DNA from: Thalassotalea euphylliae
GTDB lineage: Bacteria; Pseudomonadota; Gammaproteobacteria; Enterobacterales; Alteromonadaceae
Direction: 5' to 3'
DNA length: 64,000 bases
NCBI RefSeq assembly: GCF_003390335.1
Contig: NZ_QUOU01000001.1
Location: 3,968,001 to 4,032,000 of the forward strand
Shown: positions 8,830-18,602 of the stretch, one piece after another
Layout of the letters: the number at the start of each line of letters is the position of its first letter
Numbering within the stretch: position 1 is the stretch's first letter
Notes under the pieces: model-generated
The model's database searches: none
What the model saw: the letters and a program-made list of their open reading frames with translations, nothing else
What the model was told of the DNA's origin: nothing
Translations under genes and position numbers: made by a program

Positions 8830-9682
8830 GGATTAACTCTGTTTTAAAGCGGTTATGTTGATTAACCGGAATACTACTTCGTACTTGCGCGAGTATATTA
8901 AGATCAAATTCAGCACTGACAACACCAAGCCCTGTTGCTTGCTGACTTAAAATTTCTCCCCACGGGCTAACAATCATTGAATGCCCCCAAGTTTCTCTGC
9001 CGTTAGCATGCACGCCTTCTTGCCCCGCTGCAACAATATAGACTTGGTTTTCAATCGCCCTTGCTTGTAACAAGGTTTGCCAATGGGCTTTACCAGTTAC
9101 ACGAGTAAAGGCGGCAGGCACAGTAATAATATCAGCACCTTGTTGTGCCAACTGGCGAAACAGCTCAGGAAAGCGAACATCATAGCAGATCGACAATCCT
9201 ATTTGCGCAAAAGGTAGCGATAAACAGCTGATCTTCTGACCGGCTTGGGTATAGCGGGATTCTCGGTAGGTTTTTTCGTTATCAGCAACCACCACATCAA
9301 ACAGGTGCAGTTTTTGATAATCGCCAACTAGCTCACCTTGCGGTGAAAACAAGCAACTCGTGTTGTAAAACTTGTGATGGTCGCCCCCAAGTGCAGGGGT
9401 GGGCAAACTACCCGCGAGCAAATTTACCGAATGAGTGTGAGCAAGCGATGCGAGTCCTTCAATCATAGTCACTTGCGCTTGTTCATTGTGGGCAATGCTC
9501 AGTTGATCTTGCTCTTTGCCACCAAAGTAAAGGCAGCACTCTGGCAATAGCACGAGGTGCTCACGATTGGATGCTTGCGCGGTAATTTTCGTCAGCTGCT
9601 TGGCGATAAACGTGAGATTCTCGTCAATATCGGGAACCGAACACATTTGTACGGCCGACAGCAAGGGGCTGGCACTAGCCAT
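8819..9682 (-). CDS. Carbon-nitrogen hydrolase, Nit1/Nit2-type amidase
   Basis: This is a nitrilase-superfamily amidase, probably the repair enzyme that hydrolyses deaminated glutathione or an omega-amidase. The catalytic triad is visible as Glu48 (LLPECC), Lys124 (YQKLHLFDV) and Cys166 (LSICYDVRFPELFR). The KLHLFDV and CYDVRFPELFR sequences are characteristic of the Nit branch rather than of nitrilases proper. The 287 residues match the family length. It sits between yhdP and tldD with overlaps of 8 and 11 bp, an order conserved in many gammaproteobacteria. Exact substrate is inferred from family only. Confidence 0.9.
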   Translation of the reverse strand: MASASPLLSAVQMCSVPDIDENLTFIAKQLTKITAQASNREHLVLLPECCLYFGGKEQDQLSIAHNEQAQVTMIEGLASLAHTHSVNLLAGSLPTPALGGDHHKFYNTSCLFSPQGELVGDYQKLHLFDVVVADNEKTYRESRYTQAGQKISCLSLPFAQIGLSICYDVRFPELFRQLAQQGADIITVPAAFTRVTGKAHWQTLLQARAIENQVYIVAAGQEGVHANGRETWGHSMIVSPWGEILSQQATGLGVVSAEFDLNILAQVRSSIPVNQHNRFKTELIHDE

Positions 9683-12600
9683 TATTATACATGTCCAAAT
9701 GAAGCGGTGTCGGCGGTATAAAATTATCTAGCTCGCGCTCAGGCGTGATTTCTTCTGGCTCACTAGGTGCAGGGGTGTTTTCAACAAACGTTGGCGGTGT
9801 TGAGCGACCAACGCTGACATCGCGACTTTTGCGATTCACTTCCTTAAAGCTAGGGTCATTGACACTGCCCGTAAGCTCAAAGTTAAACTCAGACACCACC
9901 TGTGAAGTAAACACTTCATCTATTGCCACACCAGCAAGAAACACCGCTGGATTCAAGGTCGCAATCCACGCCAGCACTGGCAAGCTAGAGGTCAAATTAG
10001 GCTTGTAGCTCATGCGATAATCAAGTATCCCTTGTGCTAAAGCGGTGTTACCTTTTACCGAAAGATCACCTGCCGCGCCTTTCATCCGCATATTGTCTGT
10101 GTAGAGGATACCGTCTTTAACTTGCGCATCGGCACGCATGTAGGTGTAGAACATGCCGTCAGAGAAAATATCGCGAAAATCTAAGGTGAGTTTGCGCACT
10201 AGGGATTGTAAGCTCAGCACCGAGAAAATACGCGCGCCTTTGTCACTGACTTCACTTAAATAGCCATCGTCGATATCAATCGATGCCTGCCCATTGAGCT
10301 TATTCAAACTAAATTCGCTGGGTGCCCCTTGCCAGTAAAAGTTATAGTCAGCGGTCATGCCGCTGTCTTTAATCACACTGGTGTAATCAAATTTATCGAA
10401 CTCACGCTCAAGCTCGTTAATATCGAGCTTACCGGTAAGATGCGTACTCGAGTTTTCCGGCGTTAGCTGCCAAGTGCCAGTTAACGCTAGCGTAGATTTT
10501 TCTCGGCTCGCTTTAAAATTTTCTAAGTTCAGTTGTTGCCCACTTGCTTTATCGCCAGAGCGCTTGAGTTGAAAGCTCACTTGACCAAAATCAAGCTTGC
10601 CAAGCTTACAGCTATCACAAACCACTTCTAATCTAGGGACACTGTTAAACAGTGCGAGACGCTTTTGATACGACAACTCAACTGGCTCGTCGTTAGTCTT
10701 GGCCTTCTTATCGCCCTCATCTTCGCTTTGGTTCTCGCCTTCATTTTCCCCTAGCCCATCCGTATTGGTTTCGCCAAAATCTGCCGCTAAGTGTATAAAG
10801 TCAGCATCAACTTCCAAACCTTGCGCATGCCAATCGGGGAAGAACTTAATTTCGCTACGCGCTTCTTTGGCATTGAGCCGCAGTAGCCACCAGTTACTTT
10901 GATCGAGCAAATTAAACGAGACATTGGTAAGTGACTGACCCAAAATATCAAGCTTATCTACATTGCCGCGAATGCGCTCTGGGGCGGGGAACAAGCTAAC
11001 CTGTGTAGTGCTTTTATCGGCTTTGGGCAGGCTGGTGACAATATCTTGAATAAACGGCTGCCACGCTAACACATCCGCTTGCGCCAGCTTAGTGGTGATG
11101 TGAAAGCCGTTCATCGGCAGCAACATGGTATCGTTACCCAAGACTAAATGTGCGCGATGAAACTGAGTGTCACTGTGATCGAGCACCCCATAAAAGCTTA
11201 ACTCATCGCCAGCGCTCACCGATATTGTCGATTTGTCTAACTGACCTGTTACTTTGGCCGTCAATGGCAATAATTGCTCGGTGTTTTTTCCGTAAGGGGC
11301 AGGCAAATTAAATTGTGCTGCCGATAAGTCACTCTGGATATCGGCTTCATAACTAAAACCGCCACCGCGATGCATATTGAGCGCGAGTTGGCCTTGCCAG
11401 TTAAGCTCACCTGCGACGTATGGCGTTAACGATTCTGGTAGCTGTGCAAGCCATGCTACTTCGCGCCAATCACCACGCAGGTCAATCACGGTTTGGTAGT
11501 AGTCTTGATGATCGCGCCCTGCCACCTTGACCGTCAGCGGCATACCGCGCCAAACAAGCGCTAGGTCTTGCGTATCAATGATCTCATTTTGATAGGTTAG
11601 TCGCCCATTGACCTTGGCAAAGGACATCGCTGGTGAGGAAAGCGCTAATTGATTATCGGTAAAATCAACATAGCCAGAAGCGACAACGTCTTTAGTGCGT
11701 TTCAGTGGTAGCGATAAATCAAACTTACCGGAAATTGGTTGGCTAATTTGCAATGTCGTGAGCGTTTCGCCAACCGATTTTTTCAGCGGACTTTGTTGCA
11801 TTAAACGGGTCACGTTTTCAGGCGCCTGCTGATGAATATCAGCCGACACTCGCAATAACTGCTCCTTGCTAAGATTGGCAATACCAGCCGTCACTCCTTC
11901 AACATTAAGCCCAGTTAAACTGCCTGCGCGCGCCGAGATCAGCATGCTATTGTTAGTGAAATTTAAATTCGCCGCCATGTTTTCGATGGCTGGCCACTTC
12001 TCATCAAACGCAAAGGTGGCATCGGTTAGCTCAGCATCAACCACAAAAATACCTTGCTGATCGTTAAACGGGAAGTCGCGAAACGCGCCATTGAACAGCA
12101 CTTGTCCAGCGGATATCTGACCATCAATCAAGCTGCGATTGAGGTAATTCACTAAATCCTTACCCATCAATTTGTGTGGGTAATACAAGTTGGCTTGCTG
12201 TGCGTTGGCATGCTCAATGTTCGCCAACAATGCCATGCTGGCATCGCCTTCTTTTGGCACAGTCACATTAACTTGCCCCGTTAATGCCATATTTGGCGCG
12301 GCAAAGTTAAGTTGCTGAGCATTAACATTTACACCATTCGCGTTGAATTGGGCAGTCAGTCTTGTTGCTAATTGGTCAAAGGCGATGGGCTGTTTAAAGT
12401 GTTCATCAAAATTAAGTGCGCTGTCCGTTGCCTTAATGTCTGCCACCAACTGGTCATTTACTAGCGTAAATTCAGCGTTAAGGTGGCTAATGCCCGGAAT
12501 ACCTTGCGCGTAATTTTGACGGTAGTCATTAAGCTCAGCGCTCAGCGCTAACTCGCCTGCTAATTGTCGAAAATAAATATCCGTCAATTGACCACTTGGA

Positions 12601-13691
12601 TTAAGCTGAGCCACTGTTTGTCGAAGTGCTGGTGAATCTATGATTAAAGGTAAGACTTCACTAACGCCTGCAACATTTATTGCTGACACATAACCCTCAA
12701 TATCTCTACCTGTAACCACCGCATTGATATGCACAGGCTGCCAAGATTGCCCGTTAACAAGAATATCGATAGGAGATGACTTTATCGCGATACGATCTTC
12801 GATAAAGTCAGCGTTAAACATCGCCGCTTGCAGCATGATTTCATGCTCTTGGTCATTATCAATCCAACGCAGTTTTGAATCATCGACGGCCAATAAAAAC
12901 TGGCTCGCTTTACCTCGCTCGATAGTCAACCAAGATTGCCAATTTAGCTCTGAATAGGTTTTATCGTTGTCTATCGTAAGCGTGCGATCGAGCCAAGGGG
13001 TTAAATTGACGCGCTGACCTTTTAAATACACTTGCCCCGACATTTCACTGACTTCACTGCCAGTAAAATCGAGTAATACACTGGCTGTATTCGTTGCTAA
13101 GCCCTGTGCCAGTACCTCACCACTGGCGCGATGGCGATCCCCTTGGTTAAGCCAGTTCAGATGCTTGAGTGCCAGTTTTTTATCACCACTTTCGGTGCGC
13201 ACCACAATCTGGCTATTGGTTAACGAGAATTTATTCACGTGCAATAAGAAAACATCTGATAAACGCTCGTAAACGGTGCTGTCTTGATCGCTAACGGCAT
13301 TGTTTGCCAACTTAGTGGTGTCGACAATCACTTTAGCACCATCAAGGGTCAAGCCACGTGTAATTAGCGTGCGGTGCTGAAGACTGCGCCAGAAGTTTAC
13401 TTTGATGTCTAAGTGTTCAATAAAGACCACTGTGGCATCGGTATTCACTAAGCGAACGTTGTTGGCAACCAACACAGGGCCAACTTTTTGCCAATCCATG
13501 GTGAGCGCACCAATGTGAATATTGGTGTTGTACGTTGAGTTGATATGATTTTGTAGTTCGGCTCGGTAGTTGTGCATGTAAGGCAACAGCAGACGCATGG
13601 CGCTGATCAACACCGCCACTAAGACCAAGAGTATCGCAATACACTTGTATAGTCGGTTTAACCACCTGTTCGAAAATGCCGTAATGTTCAA
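9675..13691 (-). CDS. yhdP: AsmA-like phospholipid transport protein YhdP
   Basis: YhdP is a very large inner-membrane-anchored periplasmic protein that with TamB and YdbH carries phospholipids to the outer membrane. The 1338-residue protein has one N-terminal TM helix (about residues 14-34) followed by long beta-rich repeats and a C-terminal AsmA-type domain with the conserved segment LSLQSLVRKLTLDFRDIFSDGMFY. It is longer than E. coli YhdP (about 1266), partly because of an acidic, low-complexity insertion (DGLGENEGENQSEDEGD and following) near residue 985. The start is TTG with no strong ribosome site; no ATG occurs before the TM helix, so this start is probable. It lies downstream of rng and overlaps the nitrilase gene by 8 bp. 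Confidence 0.92.
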   Translation of the reverse strand: MNITAFSNRWLNRLYKCIAILLVLVAVLISAMRLLLPYMHNYRAELQNHINSTYNTNIHIGALTMDWQKVGPVLVANNVRLVNTDATVVFIEHLDIKVNFWRSLQHRTLITRGLTLDGAKVIVDTTKLANNAVSDQDSTVYERLSDVFLLHVNKFSLTNSQIVVRTESGDKKLALKHLNWLNQGDRHRASGEVLAQGLATNTASVLLDFTGSEVSEMSGQVYLKGQRVNLTPWLDRTLTIDNDKTYSELNWQSWLTIERGKASQFLLAVDDSKLRWIDNDQEHEIMLQAAMFNADFIEDRIAIKSSPIDILVNGQSWQPVHINAVVTGRDIEGYVSAINVAGVSEVLPLIIDSPALRQTVAQLNPSGQLTDIYFRQLAGELALSAELNDYRQNYAQGIPGISHLNAEFTLVNDQLVADIKATDSALNFDEHFKQPIAFDQLATRLTAQFNANGVNVNAQQLNFAAPNMALTGQVNVTVPKEGDASMALLANIEHANAQQANLYYPHKLMGKDLVNYLNRSLIDGQISAGQVLFNGAFRDFPFNDQQGIFVVDAELTDATFAFDEKWPAIENMAANLNFTNNSMLISARAGSLTGLNVEGVTAGIANLSKEQLLRVSADIHQQAPENVTRLMQQSPLKKSVGETLTTLQISQPISGKFDLSLPLKRTKDVVASGYVDFTDNQLALSSPAMSFAKVNGRLTYQNEIIDTQDLALVWRGMPLTVKVAGRDHQDYYQTVIDLRGDWREVAWLAQLPESLTPYVAGELNWQGQLALNMHRGGGFSYEADIQSDLSAAQFNLPAPYGKNTEQLLPLTAKVTGQLDKSTISVSAGDELSFYGVLDHSDTQFHRAHLVLGNDTMLLPMNGFHITTKLAQADVLAWQPFIQDIVTSLPKADKSTTQVSLFPAPERIRGNVDKLDILGQSLTNVSFNLLDQSNWWLLRLNAKEARSEIKFFPDWHAQGLEVDADFIHLAADFGETNTDGLGENEGENQSEDEGDKKAKTNDEPVELSYQKRLALFNSVPRLEVVCDSCKLGKLDFGQVSFQLKRSGDKASGQQLNLENFKASREKSTLALTGTWQLTPENSSTHLTGKLDINELEREFDKFDYTSVIKDSGMTADYNFYWQGAPSEFSLNKLNGQASIDIDDGYLSEVSDKGARIFSVLSLQSLVRKLTLDFRDIFSDGMFYTYMRADAQVKDGILYTDNMRMKGAAGDLSVKGNTALAQGILDYRMSYKPNLTSSLPVLAWIATLNPAVFLAGVAIDEVFTSQVVSEFNFELTGSVNDPSFKEVNRKSRDVSVGRSTPPTFVENTPAPSEPEEITPERELDNFIPPTPLHLDMYNNG

Positions 13692-13726
13692 GCTTGTTAC
13701 TACCTATTTTTCTCGCGATTTCTCTG

Positions 13727-13753
13727 GCTAGCGCTCTTGCAACTAGTGCTAGC
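13727..13753 (-). repeat. Intercistronic hairpin between rng and yhdP
   Basis: The arms GCTAGCGCT and AGTGCTAGC form a 9-bp stem with one G-T wobble and a 9-base loop in the 81-bp rng-yhdP gap. There is no T run, so it is more likely an mRNA processing or stability element than a terminator. Function is inferred. Confidence 0.4.
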
Positions 13754-13772
13754 GGTTAGCTGACGTTCTGAA

Positions 13773-15239
13773 TTAGACCATCACCACATCAAACTGTTCT
13801 TGATTATACATAGGCTCGGTTTGCACCTTGATCAGTTTGCCAATGAAAACTTCAAGCTCAGCCAGGTTGTGATACTCATCATTGAGTAAAGACTCACTTA
13901 CTGCTGTTGACGCATAAACAATAAATTGATCAGCATCGTACGCGCGATTTACGCGAACAATTTCTCGCAGTATTTCAAAACAGACCGTCTCAACCGTTTT
14001 TAACGTTCCTTTACCTTGGCACGATGGGCATTCGCCACACAAAATATGCTCTAGGCTTTCACGTGTGCGCTTGCGCGTCATTTCCACTAGCCCCAGCGAC
14101 GAGAAACCGTGAATACTAAATTTCACTTTGTCTTTGGCCATCGCCATTTCAAGGCTGTGTAGCACACGGCGCTTGTGATCTTCACTGGTCATGTCAATAA
14201 AATCGATAATGATAATGCCCCCTAAATTGCGCAGCCTCAGTTGGCGAGCAATGGCTTGGGTGGCTTCGACATTGGTGCTAAAAATGGTTTCTTCTAAATT
14301 GCGATGACCAACGTAGGCACCAGTATTGATATCAATCGTGGTCATTGCCTCGGTTTGATCAATAATCAAATAGCCACCAGATTTGAGCATAATTTTGCGC
14401 TCTAGCGCCCGTTGAATTTCCGCTTCAACATCGAACAAATCAAAGATTGGACGCTCGCCTGGGTAGTACTCCAGTACATGCGCTAAATTGGGGACAAATT
14501 CTTGGGTAAACTCCATCAGCTGATCGTAAGTCAGCTTAGAGTCAATGCGAATGCGCTCTAATTCCGTGCCAAAAAAGTCGCGCAAGACGCGAAATGCCAG
14601 TGATAAGTCTTGATAAATTGGCGCATTAATCTGTTTACGTTGCTTGCGCTCACTCACTTTCGCCCAGACGCGGCGCAAAAATTCCGCATCGTGTTTGAGT
14701 TCAAGCTCACCAGCTCCTTCGGCAGCGGTGCGCACGATAAAGCCGTGTTTATCATCACAATATGGCACTACAATATCTTTGAGACGATTGCGCTCATTTA
14801 CATCTTCAATGCGCTGTGAAATACCCGCATGGCTGGCATTAGGCATCAAGACCAAATAACGAGACGCTATGGTGATGTCGGTAGTGAGGCGAGCGCCTTT
14901 GGTGCCGAGCGGGTCTTTCACCACTTGCACCATTAAATACTGCCCTTCATGCACTAATGAGCGAATATCAGGGACTGGCTCAGCTTCTTTGCCTTCTTCG
15001 TTGAGAATAAGTTTGGAGTGGATATCGGAGGCATGTAAAAAAGCGGCTTTGTCTAAATTAATATCAACAAATGCCGCTTGCATTCCGGGTAAAACACGAA
15101 TGATTTTACCGAGATAAATATTGCCCACTAGGCCGCGCTTAGCTTCCCGCTCAACGTGTAATTCCTGTAAAACACCGTTTTCAATTAAGGCAACACGCGT
15201 TTCACTGGGGGTAATATTTACCAGTAATTCACCACTCAT
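13773..15239 (-). CDS. rng: Ribonuclease G
   Basis: RNase G is an endoribonuclease related to the catalytic half of RNase E; it matures the 5' end of 16S rRNA and degrades some mRNAs. It has an N-terminal S1 domain (NIYLGKIIRVLPGMQAAFVDI, residues 40-60), the catalytic DNase I-like region with TIDINTGAYVG (Asp near 304) and IIIIDFIDM (Asp near 347), and the zinc-link CGECPSCQGKG near residue 405. At 488 residues it lacks the RNase E scaffold tail. The ATG has a strong AGGAG seven bases upstream. It lies between maf and yhdP, the order found widely in gammaproteobacteria. Confidence 0.97.
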   Translation of the reverse strand: MSGELLVNITPSETRVALIENGVLQELHVEREAKRGLVGNIYLGKIIRVLPGMQAAFVDINLDKAAFLHASDIHSKLILNEEGKEAEPVPDIRSLVHEGQYLMVQVVKDPLGTKGARLTTDITIASRYLVLMPNASHAGISQRIEDVNERNRLKDIVVPYCDDKHGFIVRTAAEGAGELELKHDAEFLRRVWAKVSERKQRKQINAPIYQDLSLAFRVLRDFFGTELERIRIDSKLTYDQLMEFTQEFVPNLAHVLEYYPGERPIFDLFDVEAEIQRALERKIMLKSGGYLIIDQTEAMTTIDINTGAYVGHRNLEETIFSTNVEATQAIARQLRLRNLGGIIIIDFIDMTSEDHKRRVLHSLEMAMAKDKVKFSIHGFSSLGLVEMTRKRTRESLEHILCGECPSCQGKGTLKTVETVCFEILREIVRVNRAYDADQFIVYASTAVSESLLNDEYHNLAELEVFIGKLIKVQTEPMYNQEQFDVVMV

Positions 15240-15419
15240 GTATCACTCCTCTTGATGGGCGCATATGCAAATACCATAAGCGCCAGAATTTTTTATCTTG
15301 CAATCCCGCTTGGGCAGCCACTTGGCTTGTCATATTGGCAGTCATTTCGACAATAATTTCGACAATCATACCGACAGCCGCAGCAACATCGCGAGTACAG
15401 CTGTTAGCGACTTTTTTAG

Positions 15420-16022
15420 CTAAGGTGAAACGTACCCCGTTACCCCGAATTGATTTAACAGCAATGAGGTTTCGTACAAGGGTAATCCCATCACCGCAAA
15501 AAAGCTGCCATCAAGTTTACTGACGAACTGTCCACCAATACCTTGTATACCATAACCACCCGCTTTATCTTGCGGCTCACCCGTTTGCCAATAGTCGCTG
15601 ATCTCTTTAGAGGATAGCTGTTTAAACCAAACATCGGTAGCAATGACTTGTGCCTGTGCCTTAGATTCACTAACCGCCGCAATTGACGTTAACACTTGGT
15701 GACATTGCCCCGATAACATGGTCATCATGCGATTAAAGTCTTCAAAATGTTCCGGTTTACCCAAAATATGATCATTAAAAACCACCGTTGTATCGCTACC
15801 TAACACAACCAGTTCACCGTTAGTGTGTTGCTCGCTTGCTTGCTCAAGCGCGGTTTGTGCTTTGGCAATAGCAAGTCGGTGGACATAATCGCGAGCGCTT
15901 TCACCGCTTTGCACTGATTCGTCAATATCGGTTGGCAAGCAAGTAAACTCATAACCCAGCTGGGCTAACAAGGCTTTTCGTCGCGGTGACTGTGAGGCAA
16001 GTATTAACTTAGTTTGATTCAT
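15420..16022 (-). CDS. maf: Maf-family nucleotide pyrophosphatase (YhdE-like)
   Basis: This enzyme hydrolyses dTTP, UTP and modified pyrimidine nucleotides to monophosphates, a house-cleaning role linked to division arrest. The N-terminal signature LASQSPRRKALLAQLG (residues 8-23) is the Maf nucleotide-binding motif, and Asp77 in LGSDTTV is the likely catalytic base. GYGIQGIGGQFV (about 154-165) is the second conserved motif of the YhdE branch. The length of 200 residues is normal. It lies between mreD and rng, with a 180-bp gap to rng. YceF-type m7GTP activity is less likely because of the mreBCD-maf-rng context. Confidence 0.94.
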   Translation of the reverse strand: MNQTKLILASQSPRRKALLAQLGYEFTCLPTDIDESVQSGESARDYVHRLAIAKAQTALEQASEQHTNGELVVLGSDTTVVFNDHILGKPEHFEDFNRMMTMLSGQCHQVLTSIAAVSESKAQAQVIATDVWFKQLSSKEISDYWQTGEPQDKAGGYGIQGIGGQFVSKLDGSFFAVMGLPLYETSLLLNQFGVTGYVSP

Positions 16023-16084
16023 TGTGCATTACTGTCGATTGATTGTGTTTCCTGTTGTTCGTGTTTCCTGTTCATTGTGCCTCG

Positions 16085-16564
16085 CTAGGAAATCTTAAAG
16101 TGGCGACGTATTTTACGCAGTAACAAGAATACCCAAGGCCACAACACAACGGCACTGAGCACAGGGTATAAATAGCCGGGTAAAAACACCACATCAGTTA
16201 ATACCCGCTGCAACCAAAATACCAGCAAGTGATATAGCGCGGCTAACACACCCACAATCAAGGCTTGTTGCCACAAGGAAAAATTGCGGATTTTCTGAAA
16301 GTTCACCGCCGCGATATACACAGATAACGCCATGGCACCGGCGTGCACCCCGAGCGTTGAGCCAAGCAATACATCCAGCAAAAAACCCATCACCCAAGCG
16401 GTAAAGACGCTGACGCGATTCGGCAGTGCTAAACTCCAGTAAATCAGTACCACTAGCACCCAATCAGGGCGAAAAGCATCAACGCTGTGTGGCATAGGCA
16501 CTATGCTGGCAATCAAGGCGAGCAACAGGCTAAGCACCACAATAATGCCATTATTGGCTAGCAC
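16085..16564 (-). CDS. mreD: Rod-shape determining protein MreD
   Basis: MreD is an integral membrane protein of the elongasome. The 159 residues are almost entirely hydrophobic, with about five TM helices, and include RPDWVLVVLIYWSLALPNRVSVFTAWVMGFLLDVLLGSTLGVH, the typical MreD core (the P-R/N-V motif then GxxxDVLxGxxLGxH). The start is GTG and overlaps the mreC stop by 14 bp, consistent with translational coupling. Length matches E. coli MreD (162). Confidence 0.94.
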   Translation of the reverse strand: MLANNGIIVVLSLLLALIASIVPMPHSVDAFRPDWVLVVLIYWSLALPNRVSVFTAWVMGFLLDVLLGSTLGVHAGAMALSVYIAAVNFQKIRNFSLWQQALIVGVLAALYHLLVFWLQRVLTDVVFLPGYLYPVLSAVVLWPWVFLLLRKIRRHFKIS

Positions 16565-17471
16565 TTGGCGTCTCCTGTGATTGACGATTTAAGGTCTCAC
16601 CCTGAGCCTCAGACTGTTGATTAGTTTGTTTCGGTGCGAAAATACTGGCAGGCTGCTCAGGCCAAAGTAATAACAGGTAACGCAGTTTGTCAATTTGCGC
16701 AACGGGCAGACTGTACACCTGCGCAAACGGGCGTGACTCATCTTTGCGTACAATGCTAACTGTAGAAACTGGATACCCTTCTGGGTATTTACCACCCAGC
16801 CCAGAGGTAACCAGCAAATCGCCAGTTTGCACGTCAGCGCTGTGCGGCACATGGGCATGAGATAAGCGATCGATACGCCCTGCACCATTGGCAATAATAC
16901 GCGTGCCATTACGACTTACGCGCACAGGTACCGCATGAGTTAAATCAGTGATTAAAATAATCCGGCTAGTGGTTGTGCCGACGTGTAATATTTGCCCAAC
17001 AACCCCCTGCTCATCGATAACCGGTTGTCCTTCGTAAACACCATCATTGGCGCCGCGGTTAATAACGACTTGATGAGAATAAGGATCGCTATCAACCGAA
17101 AGTATTTCGGCGACCATTTTCTTGGTTTCAGTGCGTAAAGGCGATGCGAGTAATGAGCGCAACCGCTCGTTTTCTTGCTTAACAATGGCCAGTTCCATCA
17201 ACTGTTGCTGGAAGTTAAGCTCATTAACTTTTAGCGCTTCATTTTCTTCAATCAGCTGTTGTCTGGTCACCAAGTTTTCTGCTGTCCATGTCATTAGCTG
17301 TTTTGGAGTGTTCGCCATGTATTGCAATGGGCTAACCACTGATTGCAAATAACCGCGAGCGGATTCAAAGCTTTGCATTTTGTGATCGAAGAAAATTAAC
17401 AAGGCAGACACTATCATGACAAGCGCCAGACGGTGTTGAAGGGAAGGGCCGTGTTTAAATATTGGATTCAT
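16551..17471 (-). CDS. mreC: Rod-shape determining protein MreC
   Basis: MreC is a bitopic periplasmic scaffold that activates PBP2/RodA. It has one TM helix (about residues 12-28), a coiled coil (about 65-110: LIEENEALKVNELNFQQQLMELAIVKQENERLRSLL region) and a beta-barrel domain with NRGANDGVYEGQPVIDEQGVVGQI and LLVTSGLGGKYPEGYPV. The C-terminal tail is Gln- and Ser-rich and probably disordered. The 306 residues fit the usual 280-370. It lies between mreB (87-bp gap) and mreD (overlapping). Confidence 0.95.
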   Translation of the reverse strand: MNPIFKHGPSLQHRLALVMIVSALLIFFDHKMQSFESARGYLQSVVSPLQYMANTPKQLMTWTAENLVTRQQLIEENEALKVNELNFQQQLMELAIVKQENERLRSLLASPLRTETKKMVAEILSVDSDPYSHQVVINRGANDGVYEGQPVIDEQGVVGQILHVGTTTSRIILITDLTHAVPVRVSRNGTRIIANGAGRIDRLSHAHVPHSADVQTGDLLVTSGLGGKYPEGYPVSTVSIVRKDESRPFAQVYSLPVAQIDKLRYLLLLWPEQPASIFAPKQTNQQSEAQGETLNRQSQETPSASQ

Positions 17472-17500
17472 GATTAACCCGATTTCAGGTTAAGAAGTAA

Positions 17501-17521
17501 AGTGCCAGTTGTACTGGCACT
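17501..17521 (-). repeat. Hairpin between mreB and mreC
   Basis: AGTGCCAGT and ACTGGCACT form a perfect 9-bp stem with a 3-base loop in the 87-bp gap, followed on the minus strand by a weakly T-rich stretch (TTTACTTCTT). It could be a partial terminator that makes mreB more abundant than mreCD, as reported in other bacteria, or an RNA processing site. The role is inferred. Confidence 0.5.
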
Positions 17522-17558
17522 CAATCAATTAGTCGTACAATAGCTAGTCATACGACAG

Positions 17559-18602
17559 CTATTCATATGAAAATAGGTCACCGCCGTGCATATCGATCAT
17601 TTCAATCGCTTTACCACCACCGCGGGCAACACAAGTAAGTGGGTCTTCAGCAACCACGACTGGAATACCCGTTTCTTCCATTAACAAACGATCCAGGTCT
17701 TTCAGCAGCGCACCACCACCAGTAAGCACCATACCGCGCTCAGAAATATCTGACGCCAATTCCGGTGGCGACTGCTCAAGGGCAACCATGATCGCACTGA
17801 CAATACCGGTTAATGGCTCTTGTAATGCTTCAAGAATTTCATTGCTGTTTAGCGTAAAGCTGCGCGGTACACCTTCGGCTAAGTTGCGACCACGTACTTC
17901 AATTTCAATTAACTCTTCGCCAGGGTAAGCCGAACCAATTTCGTGTTTAATGCGCTCAGCCGTTGCTTCACCAATTAAGCTGCCGAAGTTGCGACGTACA
18001 TAGTTGATAATCGCTTCATCAAACTTGTCACCGCCAATGCGTACAGATGAAGAGTAAACCACGCCATTAAGTGAGATAATCCCCACTTCCGTTGTCCCGC
18101 CACCGATATCTACCACCATAGAGCCGGTCGCTTCCGAGACGGGTAAGCCCGCACCGATTGCCGCTGCCATTGGCTCGTCAATTAAATACACTTCACGTGA
18201 ACCAGCACCTAGCGCTGATTCGCGAATAGCACGGCGTTCCACTTGCGTAGAGCCACAAGGAACACAAATTAGCACACGTGGGCTTGGACGTAAGAAGTTA
18301 TTGCTGTGCACTTGTTTAATAAAGTGCTGAAGCATTTTTTCAGTGACGAAGAAGTTGGCAATCACACCATCTTTCATCGGGCGAATGGCTTCAATATTGC
18401 CCGGCGTACGACCTAACATTTGCTTCGCTGCTAAACCTACGGCAGCAACACTTTTAGAACCACCTGCACGGTCTTGTCGAATCGCCACCACTGACGGTTC
18501 GTTCAGTACAATCCCTTGATCTTTGACATAAATTAATGTGTTCGCCGTTCCTAAATCGATTGATAAATCGTTAGAAAACATTCCGCGCAATTTCTTAAAC
18601 AT
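17559..18602 (-). CDS. mreB: Cell-shape actin homologue MreB
   Basis: MreB forms membrane-associated filaments that direct lateral wall synthesis. The protein is 347 residues, the same length as E. coli MreB. It begins MFKKLRGMFSNDLSIDLGTANTLIY, giving the amphipathic membrane-binding helix and phosphate-1 loop, and has VVDIGGGTTEVGIISLNG (phosphate-2) and VLTGGGALLKDLDRLL (adenosine motif) in actin order. It leads the mreBCD-maf-rng-yhdP-nitrilase-tldD series. The 283 bp upstream separate it from mshQ, which is transcribed in the same direction, and should carry its promoter. Confidence 0.98.
   Translation of the reverse strand: MFKKLRGMFSNDLSIDLGTANTLIYVKDQGIVLNEPSVVAIRQDRAGGSKSVAAVGLAAKQMLGRTPGNIEAIRPMKDGVIANFFVTEKMLQHFIKQVHSNNFLRPSPRVLICVPCGSTQVERRAIRESALGAGSREVYLIDEPMAAAIGAGLPVSEATGSMVVDIGGGTTEVGIISLNGVVYSSSVRIGGDKFDEAIINYVRRNFGSLIGEATAERIKHEIGSAYPGEELIEIEVRGRNLAEGVPRSFTLNSNEILEALQEPLTGIVSAIMVALEQSPPELASDISERGMVLTGGGALLKDLDRLLMEETGIPVVVAEDPLTCVARGGGKAIEMIDMHGGDLFSYE

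Noticed and set aside
15236..15440. A minus-strand frame of about 70 codons in the maf-rng gap, ending just inside rng
   Set aside because: It is open across the gap and contains Met codons, but no ribosome site precedes any of them and the predicted peptide has no recognisable feature. Chance or a decayed 3' extension is more likely.
16026..16065. Short direct repeat GTGTTTCCTGTT in the maf-mreD gap
   Set aside because: Two copies of 12 bp with no symmetry or conserved spacing; most likely a local duplication without function.
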